A stretch of DNA of 64,000 bases from Coriobacteriales bacterium (GCA_031282405.1 JAITDU010000048.1:1-64000); one strand, 5' to 3'; positions 7,110 through 16,900 are shown, counted from the first letter of the stretch. Notes: generated by a model from the letters alone, not told the origin. Made by a program: numbers and translations.

Positions 7110-9328
7110 AGGATACGGCAGCCGCCCAAAAGACCGCTGTAGACTACCAGCTTAAGGCACAAGAGCTGGAGCGGGAATTAAAGGCTGCCCAAAAAGCTGA
7201 GCGTAAAGCAACGCGCGAAGTCAAACGACTTAAGCAGGCCGTAGCCAACGAACGCACTATCGCCATCCAGCGACTCAACGAGAAGGCCGTTTCGACCCAT
7301 CTGCAAAAGGAACGCGACCGCTATCTCAGGCTCGTGTTGGCCAATACTCCATCAATAATATTATTCCTGGATAAAAATCAAAGGGTCGTATTCTGTACTG
7401 ACTTTTTCTTGGAGAAGGCGGGTTATCGAGATTTCAAAGAAGTCAGCGGCCGACTCTACGATGATGTCTTAACCCGGCTCATCCAAAAACAAGATCTCAA
7501 CGCCTTACAGGAAAAAGCTGTCGAAACGATTCGATCGCACGAATCGATCGATCAAATCCTACACAGTCGGCCAACGCGAGAAAGAACCATAGAACAATAC
7601 AGCGCAACACTCACGCCGATGTATTCAGACGAGGAGCATGGCCTCGATTTCCTTTTGGTATTAAACAACATCACCGCAATTGAGCAGGCCCGCGAACAAG
7701 CCGAAATGGCCTCGCAGGCTAAGGGCGATTTTCTCTCCAATATGAGTCATGAGATTCGCACCCCGATAAACGCTATTGTTGGCATGACAACAATAGGCAA
7801 ACGGGCGACGACTACAGAGCGTAAAGACTATGCCTTAAATCGAATAGAAAACGCCTCTCATCATCTTTTGGGCATCATCAATGACATCTTAGACATGTCG
7901 AAGATTGAGGCCAACAAAATGGAGCTATCGTTGGTAGAGTTCAATTTCGATGGCATGATACAGCGCGTCATCAATGTCATCAACTTCAAGATCGAGGAAA
8001 AACGCCAGCATCTATCGGTGTACATTGACCCGACGATCCCTCACACGCTGTATGGCGATGACCAACGCCTGGCTCAGGTAATCACAAACCTGCTGGGCAA
8101 CGCCAATAAATTCACACCCGAAGGCGGCTACATAACCCTGAGTGCAAATGCGCAGGAATTGAGCGAGGATACCTGTCAGATCAAGATCTCGGTCACCGAT
8201 TCTGGCATAGGCATTGCGTCCGAACAACAAAAACACCTGTTCAGTTCCTTCAGTCAAGCCGATGCCAGTACCTCGCGTAAATTCGGTGGCACAGGTCTGG
8301 GCCTGGCCATCTCCAAGAGTATCGTCGAGATGATGGGCGGCAGCATCTGGGTCGACTCCGAGATTGGTAAGGGCTCTTCTTTCAGTTTCGTTGTCAACCT
8401 CATGCCCCGCGATACCGTGATGTCAACACGCCTGCGGGAGGGTGTCAACTGGAACAATCTGCGTATCCTGGCAGTGGACGATGATCGGGATATTCTGGAT
8501 TATTTTAGAGAAGTTGCCAAAGCCTTCGAGATCACTATTGATGTAGCCCTCGGCGCCACAGAGGCTCTGAACATGATCGATGAAAACGATAGTTACGACA
8601 TCTACTTCGTGGATTTCAAGATGCCTGACATGAATGGAATCGAGTTGTCCAAAAAAATCAAATCCCGTGTCGGCGAGCGCAACGTAATCATCATGATAAC
8701 CGCTGCCGATTGGTCAGACATCGAACACGATGCCAAAGAAGCAGGAGTGGAGCATCATATCCAAAAACCATTGTTCCCTTCGTCGCTGGTCGACAGCATC
8801 AATGCCTGCATTGGCGCCAGTCCGATTATCGAGAACACGACAGAGACCCTGGAGGACGACGAGGCGCGCGACTATTCTAGCTTCAAGATATTGCTGGCAG
8901 AAGATGTGGAGGTCAACCGCGAGATCGTCACCGCTCTCTTAGAACCCACTAACCTGGTGATCGACATCGCCGAGAACGGCAAACGCGCCGTGGAGATATT
9001 CAGCGAAAATCCCTATAAGTATGATGTCATCTTTATGGATGTACAGATGCCAGAAATGGACGGCCTTGAAGCCACCCGTCAGATCAGAGCGATGGATATA
9101 TCAGCGGCCAAGAGCATCCCGATCGTCGCTATGACTGCCAATGTCTTTAGAGAGGACATCGAGCGCTGTATAGCGGCCGGCATGGACGACCACGTGGGCA
9201 AACCTATAAATCTGCCCGATGTTTTAGCAAAGTTGGACGAGTATCTGCCGGTGATGCACCGGGCCTCGCTCAGCGATACCGTCCTTCATGTGAAACAAGA
9301 AGCAAAGACAGTCGCGGAGCGCCGCTGA
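7097..9328 (+). CDS. hybrid sensor histidine kinase with two receiver domains
   Basis: This 743-residue cytoplasmic kinase has no membrane segment. A basic coiled coil (about 10-75) is followed by a PAS-like domain (about 80-195), then HisKA with the phosphorylated His218 in [10 protein letters not shown], a HATPase ([26 protein letters not shown]), and two receiver domains with Asp506 ([10 protein letters not shown]) and Asp648 ([10 protein letters not shown]). A phosphorelay through His218 and the receivers is expected, but no Hpt domain or output regulator is nearby. It starts inside the FIST gene, so the FIST protein probably supplies the sensed signal. The second receiver is the more canonical. 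Confidence 0.93.
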   Translation: MCAVKDTAAAQKTAVDYQLKAQELERELKAAQKAERKATREVKRLKQAVANERTIAIQRLNEKAVSTHLQKERDRYLRLVLANTPSIILFLDKNQRVVFCTDFFLEKAGYRDFKEVSGRLYDDVLTRLIQKQDLNALQEKAVETIRSHESIDQILHSRPTRERTIEQYSATLTPMYSDEEHGLDFLLVLNNITAIEQAREQAEMASQAKGDFLSNMSHEIRTPINAIVGMTTIGKRATTTERKDYALNRIENASHHLLGIINDILDMSKIEANKMELSLVEFNFDGMIQRVINVINFKIEEKRQHLSVYIDPTIPHTLYGDDQRLAQVITNLLGNANKFTPEGGYITLSANAQELSEDTCQIKISVTDSGIGIASEQQKHLFSSFSQADASTSRKFGGTGLGLAISKSIVEMMGGSIWVDSEIGKGSSFSFVVNLMPRDTVMSTRLREGVNWNNLRILAVDDDRDILDYFREVAKAFEITIDVALGATEALNMIDENDSYDIYFVDFKMPDMNGIELSKKIKSRVGERNVIIMITAADWSDIEHDAKEAGVEHHIQKPLFPSSLVDSINACIGASPIIENTTETLEDDEARDYSSFKILLAEDVEVNREIVTALLEPTNLVIDIAENGKRAVEIFSENPYKYDVIFMDVQMPEMDGLEATRQIRAMDISAAKSIPIVAMTANVFREDIERCIAAGMDDHVGKPINLPDVLAKLDEYLPVMHRASLSDTVLHVKQEAKTVAERR

Positions 9329-9355
9329 GGAGCGCGTCAATCCAGCTCGAAGTGT

Positions 9356-9790
9356 TTAATTCTCCCGCTGTATTCCGCCAGCAAAAACTGTTTTGCCGTC
9401 CAGGATATCCGAAAACGTCATCGAGCCAAGGTAGTCCTTGAGTAGCTGTGAGGCACCACCCCAGATCTCATGGAATTCGCAGCAACCATCACGCGGACAC
9501 CAGCCGGGTTCAGACAGGCAAATCGCCACTGAAACCGGACCTTGGAACACCTCAATGAACTCCAACAGCGTCAGTGTTTTTGGGTCAACCGCTAAGATCA
9601 TACCACCCCGGGCTCCGCGCACGGTCTTGACCATACCATGCTTGGTAAGCTCATGCTGGATGCTGCGGGCAAACGAATACGGCACATCCTGCATCTGAGC
9701 GGCCTCTTTTACCGACAAAGGGCGGCCTGCATTTTTCAAAAGTGCCGCCATCAACCTGATCGCGTAGTCGGTTCTTCGACTAATCTCCAA
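9356..9790 (-). CDS. Rrf2-family transcriptional regulator, probably Fe-S
   Basis: 144 residues from TTG 9790, giving LEISRRTDYAIRLMAAL at the N terminus, the usual Rrf2 winged-helix opening. RGARGGMIL forms the wing. Cysteines 91, 98, 103 and 104 lie where IscR/NsrR-type proteins hold an Fe-S cluster, so it may sense iron-sulfur status, NO or redox. TTG 9790 has AGGGAG about 6 nt upstream and fits the family length. The alternative GTG 9844 overlaps the upstream stop (GTGA) and adds 18 residues. It is cotranscribed with the degenerate AAA+ gene. Confidence 0.87.
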   Translation of the reverse strand: MEISRRTDYAIRLMAALLKNAGRPLSVKEAAQMQDVPYSFARSIQHELTKHGMVKTVRGARGGMILAVDPKTLTLLEFIEVFQGPVSVAICLSEPGWCPRDGCCEFHEIWGGASQLLKDYLGSMTFSDILDGKTVFAGGIQREN

Positions 9791-9840
9791 TTTTTCTCCC
9801 TGATTATCAAGGCAATCGACACCGGGCCAGAGACGGCCCG

Positions 9841-11508
9841 TCACTGTCGTGCCACCTGCGAGTCGTCCTCCCCCTCACCTTGGTCCAATTCCATAATCAA
9901 CTGATTAGGATCCAGACCACCCGCAAAGATATCCTCTTCGAGCTTTATGGCAAAGCGTTCAACAAGGTAGTCCTCAATATGCTTATACGTTGTGCTTTCG
10001 CGGTCAATGAAGTCCAACAACTGCTTAAGCACATCTTCAAGCGTGACCATTTGATGGCGTTGGTGCTTGAGCGATTCGCTATAAGCATACTCGACAGCTC
10101 GGCGACAAGATAAGATCAACTCATAACGCGACAGCGTACCACTCAATGAGGCCAAAAGTGACAGGTCCAAATCGTGGAATGAGGGGTGGTCTTGGGAGAA
10201 ACGTCTGAGCACATCAATACGCTCGCCCTGATTGGGTAAATCGATGCCGATCTCGCGCACAGGTCCAATCAGACCGTCCAATTCCTCTCCGAGAATCAAC
10301 GGCTCTGTCTCAACCGAATTGGCGGAGGTCGCTATGACAAACACTCCACCCCTGGCCTCAAGGGCGCCAAGATAGCTCAATATCTCGCCTTTTAACGAGC
10401 GCCAACCTCCGCCCGAATGCCGCTCGCAACCCAAAGGGGGCCGAGGATGATGACCAAAGCCGGTGCTACCGTCGCTGGTCTTGAAACCCATAGGGCCATG
10501 GCCGTTGCTCAAGGCCTGCTCTTCTCCCCAGAACAGGTTTTGAAGAATGTCGATGTTTTGAATAACCAGTGTGCAGGGATTGGGTAGCTCGGGTATCCGT
10601 GGTGGGCCAAAGACCGCGCGTCTTACGGGGGCCATGACCTTGATGGTACCATCGCCGTTGTCGTTGATATCCACGATCATCATCACGACCGGCCAGCCGA
10701 TCTCTGTTGCTGTAGCCTGGGCAAAAACGCCGTTATCCTCGCGCGACGGGCCAGAGAACAGGAAATTCTGGCTGAGCACCGGTCCGACGATGCCATGAAA
10801 CGACTCGGCTTGTTCAATAAAACTGCGCGTGGCCTTATCGTTGGGGTCAACAATACCGAACTCGCGCATCTTGGTCTTAGCGATATCAAAACCGGCCAGT
10901 TGACCATAGCGAATCTCAAAGTGAGCATCATCAGTGTCCTGCTCCAAACCGGGTTGGGCGGGTTTGGACGCTTCTTGGAGATTAGCTCCCGGCGCACCGG
11001 CCATAAGTTTGGAAGATAGTTCGTTGAGATCTATTGCCCCGCCAGGCAACGAGTTATGGCCGATGATACCGGCGGCAATGCCCTCCAAGTCCACACCGGC
11101 CTCTCTTAGTTCGTTGGTCAAAGACAAAGCCATATCCTCGATATCGGCCTTATCCAGACCAAGCCCGGCCAACTGCTCAATGGCCAATCCCTGGAGCTGT
11201 CCCATGGCCTCCTTGGTCTGTTCAGTGGAGTTATAGGGGATAAGATCGTTGAATATGGCCTCGGCTGTAGAGCGGTCACCCTGCTCGCAGGCCAACATCC
11301 ACGCCTGCCTAAGCCCGGTAAGAACGCGCTCATTAGGGGCACTCCCCTGCTCAACAGAAGCTTCAAAGGCCGCACAGTACAGGTGAATGGCCAAACGCTT
11401 ATTGCCGTCTTTATGAGCATTCACGGCTGAATCGAGGAGGAAGCCAGCCCGGCTGCTACCAAAAGCACCCCGCTGGTTGTTGCTATCTGATATATCCGGT
11501 ATATCCAT
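9841..11508 (-). CDS. degenerate AAA+-like protein of unknown function
   Basis: 555 residues. The N-terminal 110 residues look like helical repeats (AIHLYCAAFEASVEQG). Residues from about 195 follow the layout of an FtsH-like AAA+ module, but the ATP site is ruined: FSGPSREDNGVFAQA stands where a GPxGxGK(T/S) loop belongs, and TLVIQNIDIL replaces Walker B. The later VFVIATSAN and DLPNQGERIDVLRRF resemble sensor-1 and the post-sensor region, and a helical lid follows. It may be a non-hydrolysing scaffold. ATG 11508 has AGGA 7 nt upstream, and a strong promoter lies just ahead. It precedes an Rrf2 regulator. I do not recognise a named family. Confidence 0.7.
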   Translation of the reverse strand: MDIPDISDSNNQRGAFGSSRAGFLLDSAVNAHKDGNKRLAIHLYCAAFEASVEQGSAPNERVLTGLRQAWMLACEQGDRSTAEAIFNDLIPYNSTEQTKEAMGQLQGLAIEQLAGLGLDKADIEDMALSLTNELREAGVDLEGIAAGIIGHNSLPGGAIDLNELSSKLMAGAPGANLQEASKPAQPGLEQDTDDAHFEIRYGQLAGFDIAKTKMREFGIVDPNDKATRSFIEQAESFHGIVGPVLSQNFLFSGPSREDNGVFAQATATEIGWPVVMMIVDINDNGDGTIKVMAPVRRAVFGPPRIPELPNPCTLVIQNIDILQNLFWGEEQALSNGHGPMGFKTSDGSTGFGHHPRPPLGCERHSGGGWRSLKGEILSYLGALEARGGVFVIATSANSVETEPLILGEELDGLIGPVREIGIDLPNQGERIDVLRRFSQDHPSFHDLDLSLLASLSGTLSRYELILSCRRAVEYAYSESLKHQRHQMVTLEDVLKQLLDFIDRESTTYKHIEDYLVERFAIKLEEDIFAGGLDPNQLIMELDQGEGEDDSQVARQ

Positions 11509-11548
11509 GAAACCGTCCTTGTCAGCCGTCCTTGTCGGCAATCATCAC

Positions 11549-11578
11549 TATATATACAGGTTATACCACAACTGTCAA
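11549..11578 (-). promoter_or_regulatory. promoter of the AAA-like/Rrf2 operon
   Basis: On the minus strand TTGACA (11573-11578) is followed after 16 or 18 nt by TATATA (within 11549-11556), about 40 nt before ATG 11508. This is one of the best consensus promoters in the window. Confidence 0.75.
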
Positions 11579-11754
11579 GCATACGTCTCATATGTTACGG
11601 GAACATCATCCTTTAGTAACGTGCGCGTAGGTGGATGTTACGCAAATTTAACCTATTCAAGCGCCAGGCGCATAGACGCGTTATTGACATCAATGCTGTT
11701 GAGAAAGATCATATCCCCGTACCGGTCCCACGAGTGGATACCTGCGAATGGACG

Positions 11755-12543
11755 CTATGTGAATTTAACAAAACACAGTACCACAAAGCCGGAAACCACA
11801 ACCGTAGTTGCCGCACTCATTATTTTTTTGGGCAGCCGGTTTAAGCACTTCTCGCTCCACGGATAGATGACCCACGTATAAAACGTGGCCAGAGCCCCCA
11901 GCGCAAGGTCGTTGACGAGCCAAGCCTGGCCAAAAACATTCAATGGCAGGTTAGAATTATCCCAAAGGGGATAAACGCCAGAGGAATCCGGTCGATTGAG
12001 CAGAAGCCCCATCACAAGTTCCATGAGCAGACTCAGCAGGGTAGCGGCCGCAAAGCAAAGCGCGACGGCAGCCGACTGGCTCTTAACGAATCTGCTGAGC
12101 AGATCCTTGAAAGGTACCAGAATATACGCGTTGACCACAACACCGATGCCATATATTAAAAATGGGTAGAGCCAGTCGTCCCACACCAATGATTCAGGAT
12201 CATATACATCAAAGAAAATACGCATAAATGTGGAATAGATAATCTCGAGCCAATGTCCCAGGAGCGAGAATACGCAGAAATATATGGCCAGATTGCGCCA
12301 AGACGGTCGACGCAAAGGATACAGTCGTCCAGAGTCGGGCTTATCGTCATTGGGTTGTTGTGGGGCAGATTGGCCAGAAAGGAGTTGTCCGGAGTCGGGC
12401 TTGAGGTCATAGGGTTGTTTCGCCCTAGATTGGCTGAGATCAGGCTGCCTTGACGCAGGCTGCTCCGGTTGTTTGAACGTAGCCTCGTCGGGCCGTCTTG
12501 ACTCAGGCTGCCCAGAATCAGGTTGTGGAGGTTTAGCATACAT
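11755..12543 (-). CDS. CmpB-type (putative ABC-transporter type IV) membrane protein
   Basis: 262 residues. A hydrophilic Pro/Gln/Ser-rich N terminus of about 75 residues is followed by five to six membrane helices matching the CmpB family: AIYFCVFSLLGHWLEIIYST, WLYPFLIYGIG, LMELVMGLLLNR and PLWDNSNLPLNVFGQ. These proteins are annotated as transporter permeases by similarity, and their substrate is unknown. The tail region contains two 60-nt DNA repeats (12327-12386 and 12387-12446). The ATG is 3 nt beyond the stop of a homologous gene, so translation is coupled. The two genes look like a tandem duplication that diverged. Confidence 0.82.
   Translation of the reverse strand: MYAKPPQPDSGQPESRRPDEATFKQPEQPASRQPDLSQSRAKQPYDLKPDSGQLLSGQSAPQQPNDDKPDSGRLYPLRRPSWRNLAIYFCVFSLLGHWLEIIYSTFMRIFFDVYDPESLVWDDWLYPFLIYGIGVVVNAYILVPFKDLLSRFVKSQSAAVALCFAAATLLSLLMELVMGLLLNRPDSSGVYPLWDNSNLPLNVFGQAWLVNDLALGALATFYTWVIYPWSEKCLNRLPKKIMSAATTVVVSGFVVLCFVKFT
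12327..12446. repeat. two 60-nt tandem repeats within the CmpB gene N terminus
   Basis: Two adjacent 60-nt units, each beginning GTCC(A/G)GAGTCGGGCTT, encode 20-residue repeats of KPDSGxL followed by Gln/Ser/Pro-rich sequence. They lie before the first membrane helix. Confidence 0.8.
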
Positions 12544-12546
12544 AGA

Positions 12547-13680
12547 TCAGCCCGTATCCACCGAAGGGACACTCGCAGGTACCAAAGAAGCGCTCGCAGA
12601 CGCCGCAGAAATGCTCGTGTCTGCCGAAGACGTGTTCACATTCGTTGAAGAAACGTCCACAATCAACAGCTTGACACAATACAGAGCCATCAGTACGGAG
12701 AACAACAATACGATGATGATGAATGCCACTTGCATTACATCAGGGGAGAAGCGTGCCAAAAACCGCTCCAGTAACGGATAGAATACCCACACCATGAGCG
12801 TGGCAACCAGACCAAAAGCGATAGCGTTTTGCAGGCAGATCTGACCCATGAAGTTGAAGGCCATAGTGCGATAGTCCCACAGCGGCAAATTACCTGCAGC
12901 GTCAGGCTGATTGAGGATGAGCCCCATTACAAGCTCGATCAACGTGCAAGCCAAAGCGTTAGCCGCAAAGCTGAGCAGTAGGGTGACAGCCCGTATATGG
13001 ACCTTGGATTGAATAAAACTCTTGATCGGATACAACAACAGGATACACGTAACAGCGCCAATGCCATAAACAACAAAGGGATAGAGCCAGTCGCTCCAGA
13101 TCTGCGAGGAGGGGTCATAGGTGCCCGGCAGGATGCCAAAGCGAATCAACGTGCAGTACAAGGCCTCCAGCCAGTGGCCGACTATCGAGAACACACAGAA
13201 ATATATAATCAGGTTACGCCAGAAATCCCAGGTACGAAGCCGGCGAAGCCACTGGCGCTCAGTCGGCTGCGCTCTATCAAAGGTAACATTGAATGGTTGC
13301 GTGAGCTGCGCCTTGACGCGACGCGAAAGTAGAAAATAGACGGCTGCCGCTATCCTGATCCAAACAAAAAGGCCTAAGAAATATTTCCAGTCCGGCTCAC
13401 CCGCATTGATAGAATAGCCTACGAAACTGGTGCCGAGAACAAGCACAGTCATGACGAGGACGACGTATTTGGTCACTCGTTTGCGCTGAACAATAAGCCA
13501 GAACAGTATGCCATAGCCGATAACCTCAGAAAAATCGACGTAATCCTCAAAATCAAACTGGTAGCTGGCTTTGACGAAAAGCACCAAAGACAGGATGTTT
13601 ACAGTAATTATCAGCCCATAGTAAACCTGCCAAAAACGCAGCCAGCCCAGTTTCTTAGGATTGTCAAACGTCTTGGCCAT
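12547..13680 (-). CDS. CmpB-type membrane protein with extra N-terminal helices
   Basis: 377 residues. Four additional membrane helices precede a CmpB domain (about 155-330) homologous to the next gene: IIYFCVFSIVGHWLEALYCT, WLYPFVVYGIGA, LIELVMGLILNQPDAAGNLPLWD. The C-terminal 35 residues are Ser/Val/Ala-rich. ATG 13680 was chosen because the longer frame overlaps citrate synthase. It starts 19 nt after that gene's stop, so the three genes likely form one transcript. A permease role is family inference; a link to citrate or other carboxylates is possible but unproven. Confidence 0.82.
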   Translation of the reverse strand: MAKTFDNPKKLGWLRFWQVYYGLIITVNILSLVLFVKASYQFDFEDYVDFSEVIGYGILFWLIVQRKRVTKYVVLVMTVLVLGTSFVGYSINAGEPDWKYFLGLFVWIRIAAAVYFLLSRRVKAQLTQPFNVTFDRAQPTERQWLRRLRTWDFWRNLIIYFCVFSIVGHWLEALYCTLIRFGILPGTYDPSSQIWSDWLYPFVVYGIGAVTCILLLYPIKSFIQSKVHIRAVTLLLSFAANALACTLIELVMGLILNQPDAAGNLPLWDYRTMAFNFMGQICLQNAIAFGLVATLMVWVFYPLLERFLARFSPDVMQVAFIIIVLLFSVLMALYCVKLLIVDVSSTNVNTSSADTSISAASASASLVPASVPSVDTG

Positions 13681-13699
13681 ATCCAGTGTCCGCTTGTGC

Positions 13700-15061
13700 C
13701 TAGCTTTCCGGGTTATCCAGCGGAGGGAGAAGTGCCGTGCTGTCCACACCCGCTGTCGACTTGTACGCCGGACGGATAATACGCTTACCCGAGACGCTCT
13801 CTTCAAAGCGGTGCGCTGCCCAACCAACCATGCGAGCGCTGGCAAACAGCGGCGTAAACAGATCCTCAGGGATGCCCAGCATGGAATAAACAAAACCGGA
13901 GTACATATCGACATTGGCGCACAGCGCCTTACGAGAGCCTTTCTCGCGGGCAAACACTTCCGGAGCAAGCTGCTCTATGAGCGTAAGGAGCTTAAATTCC
14001 GCCTCAAAATCCGTCCCCTGTGCCAGCGCGTCTGCGGTACGTTTGCAAATCTGGGCACGAGGGTCGCTGAGCGTGTAAACGGCATGGCCCATGCCGTAAA
14101 TCAGGCCACTGTTATCAAAGGCTTCGCGGCGCACAATCCGAGCCAGATAATCGGCCACCTGACCCTCATCGGACCAATCGGCGACGTTTGACTTAATGTC
14201 ACGTTGCATCGACAGCACCTGATGGTTGGCACCACCGTGCCTGAGGCCTTTAAGCGAGCCCATGGCAGCCGCATAGGCACTGTAAGCATCGGTGTCAGCG
14301 GAAGTGAGTGTGCGTACGGTAAACGTGGAGTTGTTGCCGCCACCATGCTCGGCATGCAAGCAGAGCATGATGTCGAGCGTACGTGCCTCTGCGGCTGAGA
14401 ACTGACGGTTGGGACGCAACATCGACAAAATGGTCTCAGCCGTGGATTGCCCGGGCAAAAAACGATGCATAATCATCGAGCCGTTGTAGAAGCGTGCTTG
14501 CTTGGCATAGTAACCTAACACCATAATGCGTGGCACCCGCGAGATCAAAGACAGTGCGGTAGAGATCTCGTGTGCGGGACTGCGCGATTCAGCGTCTTCG
14601 TCAAAGGAGTAGAGCAGCAGGATTGAGCGAGCCAGAGTATTCATCAGGTCGACCGGCGCATCCTTCATGATCAACGAGGCAGTAAAGCCGTCGGGCAGTT
14701 CGCGTTCGGCATCCAGGTGTCTGATGAGCGTCGTGAGTTGCCGGCTGTCGGGTAACTCCCCTAAAAGCAGTAGATACGTTATCTCTTCAAAATTGAAACG
14801 CTTATCTGGATCGCTTTCTACCACAAGCGTATTCAAGTCATGGCCCCGGTATTCCAAACGACCTTCGTTGGGCTGCCTGACACCATCTTTGAGCGTGTAA
14901 CCATGTACATTTGCAATATTTGTCAACCCCGCCACAACCCCGGTGCCATCGGCATTACGCAGTCCGCGCTTAACTTCAAAGCGCTCATAGAACTCGGGCG
15001 CTATGGAATTGACCGTCTCAAAGCGCTCATAAAGTTCCAAATCCCTGTAATTATCTTGCAT
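13700..15061 (-). CDS. gltA: citrate synthase (citrate/methylcitrate synthase family)
   Basis: 453 residues. It condenses acetyl-CoA with oxaloacetate. Catalytic elements are visible: the first His in LCLHAEHGGGNNST, the second in YGMGHAVYTLSDPRAQ, the CoA-binding GSLKGLRHGGANHQV, and the Asp in CANVDMYSGFVY. ATG 15061 is selected because GGAG lies 6 nt upstream; an in-frame GTG at 15073 is also possible. In an anaerobe without an evident full TCA cycle it probably supplies glutamate synthesis. Two CmpB-type membrane genes follow closely, an unusual pairing. Confidence 0.95.
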   Translation of the reverse strand: MQDNYRDLELYERFETVNSIAPEFYERFEVKRGLRNADGTGVVAGLTNIANVHGYTLKDGVRQPNEGRLEYRGHDLNTLVVESDPDKRFNFEEITYLLLLGELPDSRQLTTLIRHLDAERELPDGFTASLIMKDAPVDLMNTLARSILLLYSFDEDAESRSPAHEISTALSLISRVPRIMVLGYYAKQARFYNGSMIMHRFLPGQSTAETILSMLRPNRQFSAAEARTLDIMLCLHAEHGGGNNSTFTVRTLTSADTDAYSAYAAAMGSLKGLRHGGANHQVLSMQRDIKSNVADWSDEGQVADYLARIVRREAFDNSGLIYGMGHAVYTLSDPRAQICKRTADALAQGTDFEAEFKLLTLIEQLAPEVFAREKGSRKALCANVDMYSGFVYSMLGIPEDLFTPLFASARMVGWAAHRFEESVSGKRIIRPAYKSTAGVDSTALLPPLDNPES

Positions 15062-15295
15062 TAGCTGCTCCACTCAGGCTTTCTGCGGTTTTCGTGATTC
15101 TAGCGTAGCATTTTAAGTGCGAGCGGTTTTGCCTGACCTTGCGCTAAATGTTCATTATCTCATAAAAGCATTCGTAAGAAGAAATACCATTCGATCTTAT
15201 GAGGAAAACTGTATTCGCATTTGGCTTTGACGCTTCTCACTTCTGCTGCCGGCAGGTTTTACTTCCGCAATCATAGCGTATCAAAAAAGCGGTAT

Positions 15296-16189
15296 TCAGT
15301 CAATGAATACAGGCGCATCTGCCAGCAGTGCCACCATAGAGCGGATGTTAAGATCAAAGGCGATCTCAGGCTGGATCACCCGTGCCTCGTCAGTATAGAA
15401 CAGCCGTTTGAGTTTCCCTGTCAACTGCTGCTGACTCTGGCCATTTTGGCTGCCTTGGCGTATGAGTTGTGCCGCCCTGACGGCATCGCGACGGGCATGA
15501 GTCAAGAAGCGCTTTGCCTTCTCCCCTTCTATGACCTGGCGGTGGTTCAGCAGTATCCGTTGAGGTGCCAGACGGATGGCCAGGTCTATAGCCGCAAGAC
15601 TGCTTTCGTAATCCACCATAAATGCCGGCATCACCAGATCGTCGGTAAGATACACACCCAGAGTCTCGCAGGCACACAACATATGCTCATCGGCGCACCA
15701 AAGCATGGCACTACAGCGGGTATGGCCGGGGGCCTCATATACCTCAAAAGCCAGGTCGCCCAGCACGAGACGGTCGCCGGTATGAACAACTCGGTCCACA
15801 TTGAGCAGCTCCAGTTTATCCCCGTCATCAAAGTCAATGCCTCGCTCGGTGGCCACTTGCGAATTGAGCTGTTTGATCGCCCTGATCGCTCCCGGGCGTG
15901 CAAAGACGCTTTGCGTATAGGCCGTGGCGATGATCTGAACATGCGGCCAGCGCTGTTTGCACCACACACTGCCCGAGGCATGATCGTAATGGGAGTGTGT
16001 AAGAAACAGATAATCCAGGTTACGGGTGCCCACCACCTGCTCGATGTTGGCTATAAGCGCAAGCGCCGAAAAAGCAAAGCCGCTGTCGATAAGCAACGTA
16101 CCCTCTGGGGAAACGAGCAGGTAGGCCTCGCCACCGGGCGCGCCGCCAACTTCGTAGAGGGAAAAGCTATCCGAGGTAAATATCTGCAT
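15296..16189 (-). CDS. metallo-beta-lactamase fold hydrolase
   Basis: 297 residues. The zinc-binding motif HSHYDHASG is at about 85-93, and further ligands are probably in EAPGHTRCSAMLWC and ILLNHRQVIEG. This is the glyoxalase II-like/MBL fold, whose members hydrolyse thioesters, lactones or phosphodiesters. The N terminus (MQIFTSDSFSLYEVGGAPGGEAYLLV) is typical. It stands alone on the minus strand, about 220 nt after the gltA promoter region. The substrate cannot be assigned. Confidence 0.88.
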   Translation of the reverse strand: MQIFTSDSFSLYEVGGAPGGEAYLLVSPEGTLLIDSGFAFSALALIANIEQVVGTRNLDYLFLTHSHYDHASGSVWCKQRWPHVQIIATAYTQSVFARPGAIRAIKQLNSQVATERGIDFDDGDKLELLNVDRVVHTGDRLVLGDLAFEVYEAPGHTRCSAMLWCADEHMLCACETLGVYLTDDLVMPAFMVDYESSLAAIDLAIRLAPQRILLNHRQVIEGEKAKRFLTHARRDAVRAAQLIRQGSQNGQSQQQLTGKLKRLFYTDEARVIQPEIAFDLNIRSMVALLADAPVFID

Positions 16190-16325
16190 AGTCGACTTTC
16201 TAAAGAACGATTTTACGCTTTAACATGTGATTGGACTGGCATCAAATGAGTAGGCCGAGGGGATGTATGCAGCATCACCGGATGGGCAAAACGTCAGGCA
16301 TGCAAGGCACCAAAGCGGCAAAACA

Positions 16326-16835
16326 TCAGATGAGCAAGTCAAAGACGGGCACCCGCTCTGCATGAAACGGCGAGGGCTTGGCATCGTCGGCAGGATAACC
16401 CACCGGAAGCACCGCCACCGGCAGCAGGCCGTCCGCTAGTCCAAGTAGTTCGCTGGCCTTTACCGCATCGAAGTACATCACCCAGACCGAGGCCAAACCG
16501 ATGTCTGCGGCCTGCAACATCAGGTGGGTCGTAACAATGCTGGAATCCACGACGCCGCTGTCCACACCATCAAACGGACGCTTCCAGGCAGTCTGTTTGT
16601 CAAAAGAGACAACAAAGACCAAAGGAGCGCCAAAGCGGCAGGGTGTGAACTCATCCACTAAAGCCAGTTCCGCCTGGCTACTGAGCACCTTGATACGTTG
16701 CGGCTGATTGTTATGAGCTGTTGGAGCGACCCGAGCCGCCTCCAGCAAAACCGCGACCTTATCAGCATCAATTGCGTCTGGCTTGAAGCTGCGCGTGGAG
16801 TAACGCTCCTGGATCAGTGTGGCAAAGTCTTTCAT
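16326..16835 (-). CDS. nitroreductase-family flavoprotein
   Basis: 169 residues. MKDFATLIQERYSTRSF at the N terminus and APTAHNNQPQ are the FMN-binding signatures of the nitroreductase family. AADIGLASVWVMYF and the closing LPVGYP complete the fold. Such enzymes use NAD(P)H to reduce nitro groups, quinones or flavins, usually as dimers. ATG 16835 has GGAGGAAGG 6 nt upstream, so the longer frame from 16871 is rejected. The true substrate is unknown. Confidence 0.9.
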   Translation of the reverse strand: MKDFATLIQERYSTRSFKPDAIDADKVAVLLEAARVAPTAHNNQPQRIKVLSSQAELALVDEFTPCRFGAPLVFVVSFDKQTAWKRPFDGVDSGVVDSSIVTTHLMLQAADIGLASVWVMYFDAVKASELLGLADGLLPVAVLPVGYPADDAKPSPFHAERVPVFDLLI

Positions 16836-16858
16836 ACAACACCTTCCTCCCATTATGT

Positions 16859-16900
16859 TGTCTTGAACCAACGCCTTTTTGGTGCGGGTGAAAGGACTTG
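16859..16900. repeat. 42-bp direct repeat: duplicated 3' end of tRNA-Leu (distal copy)
   Basis: Identical to 17022-17063, which spans the last 21 nt of the tRNA-Leu gene (CCA, acceptor strand and half the T arm) and 21 nt of its downstream flank. Such duplicated tRNA ends are typical of past site-specific integration. Confidence 0.85.

Noticed and set aside
15221-16249. 342-codon plus-strand open frame opposite the MBL hydrolase
   Set aside because: Shadow of a gene with an intact zinc-binding motif.
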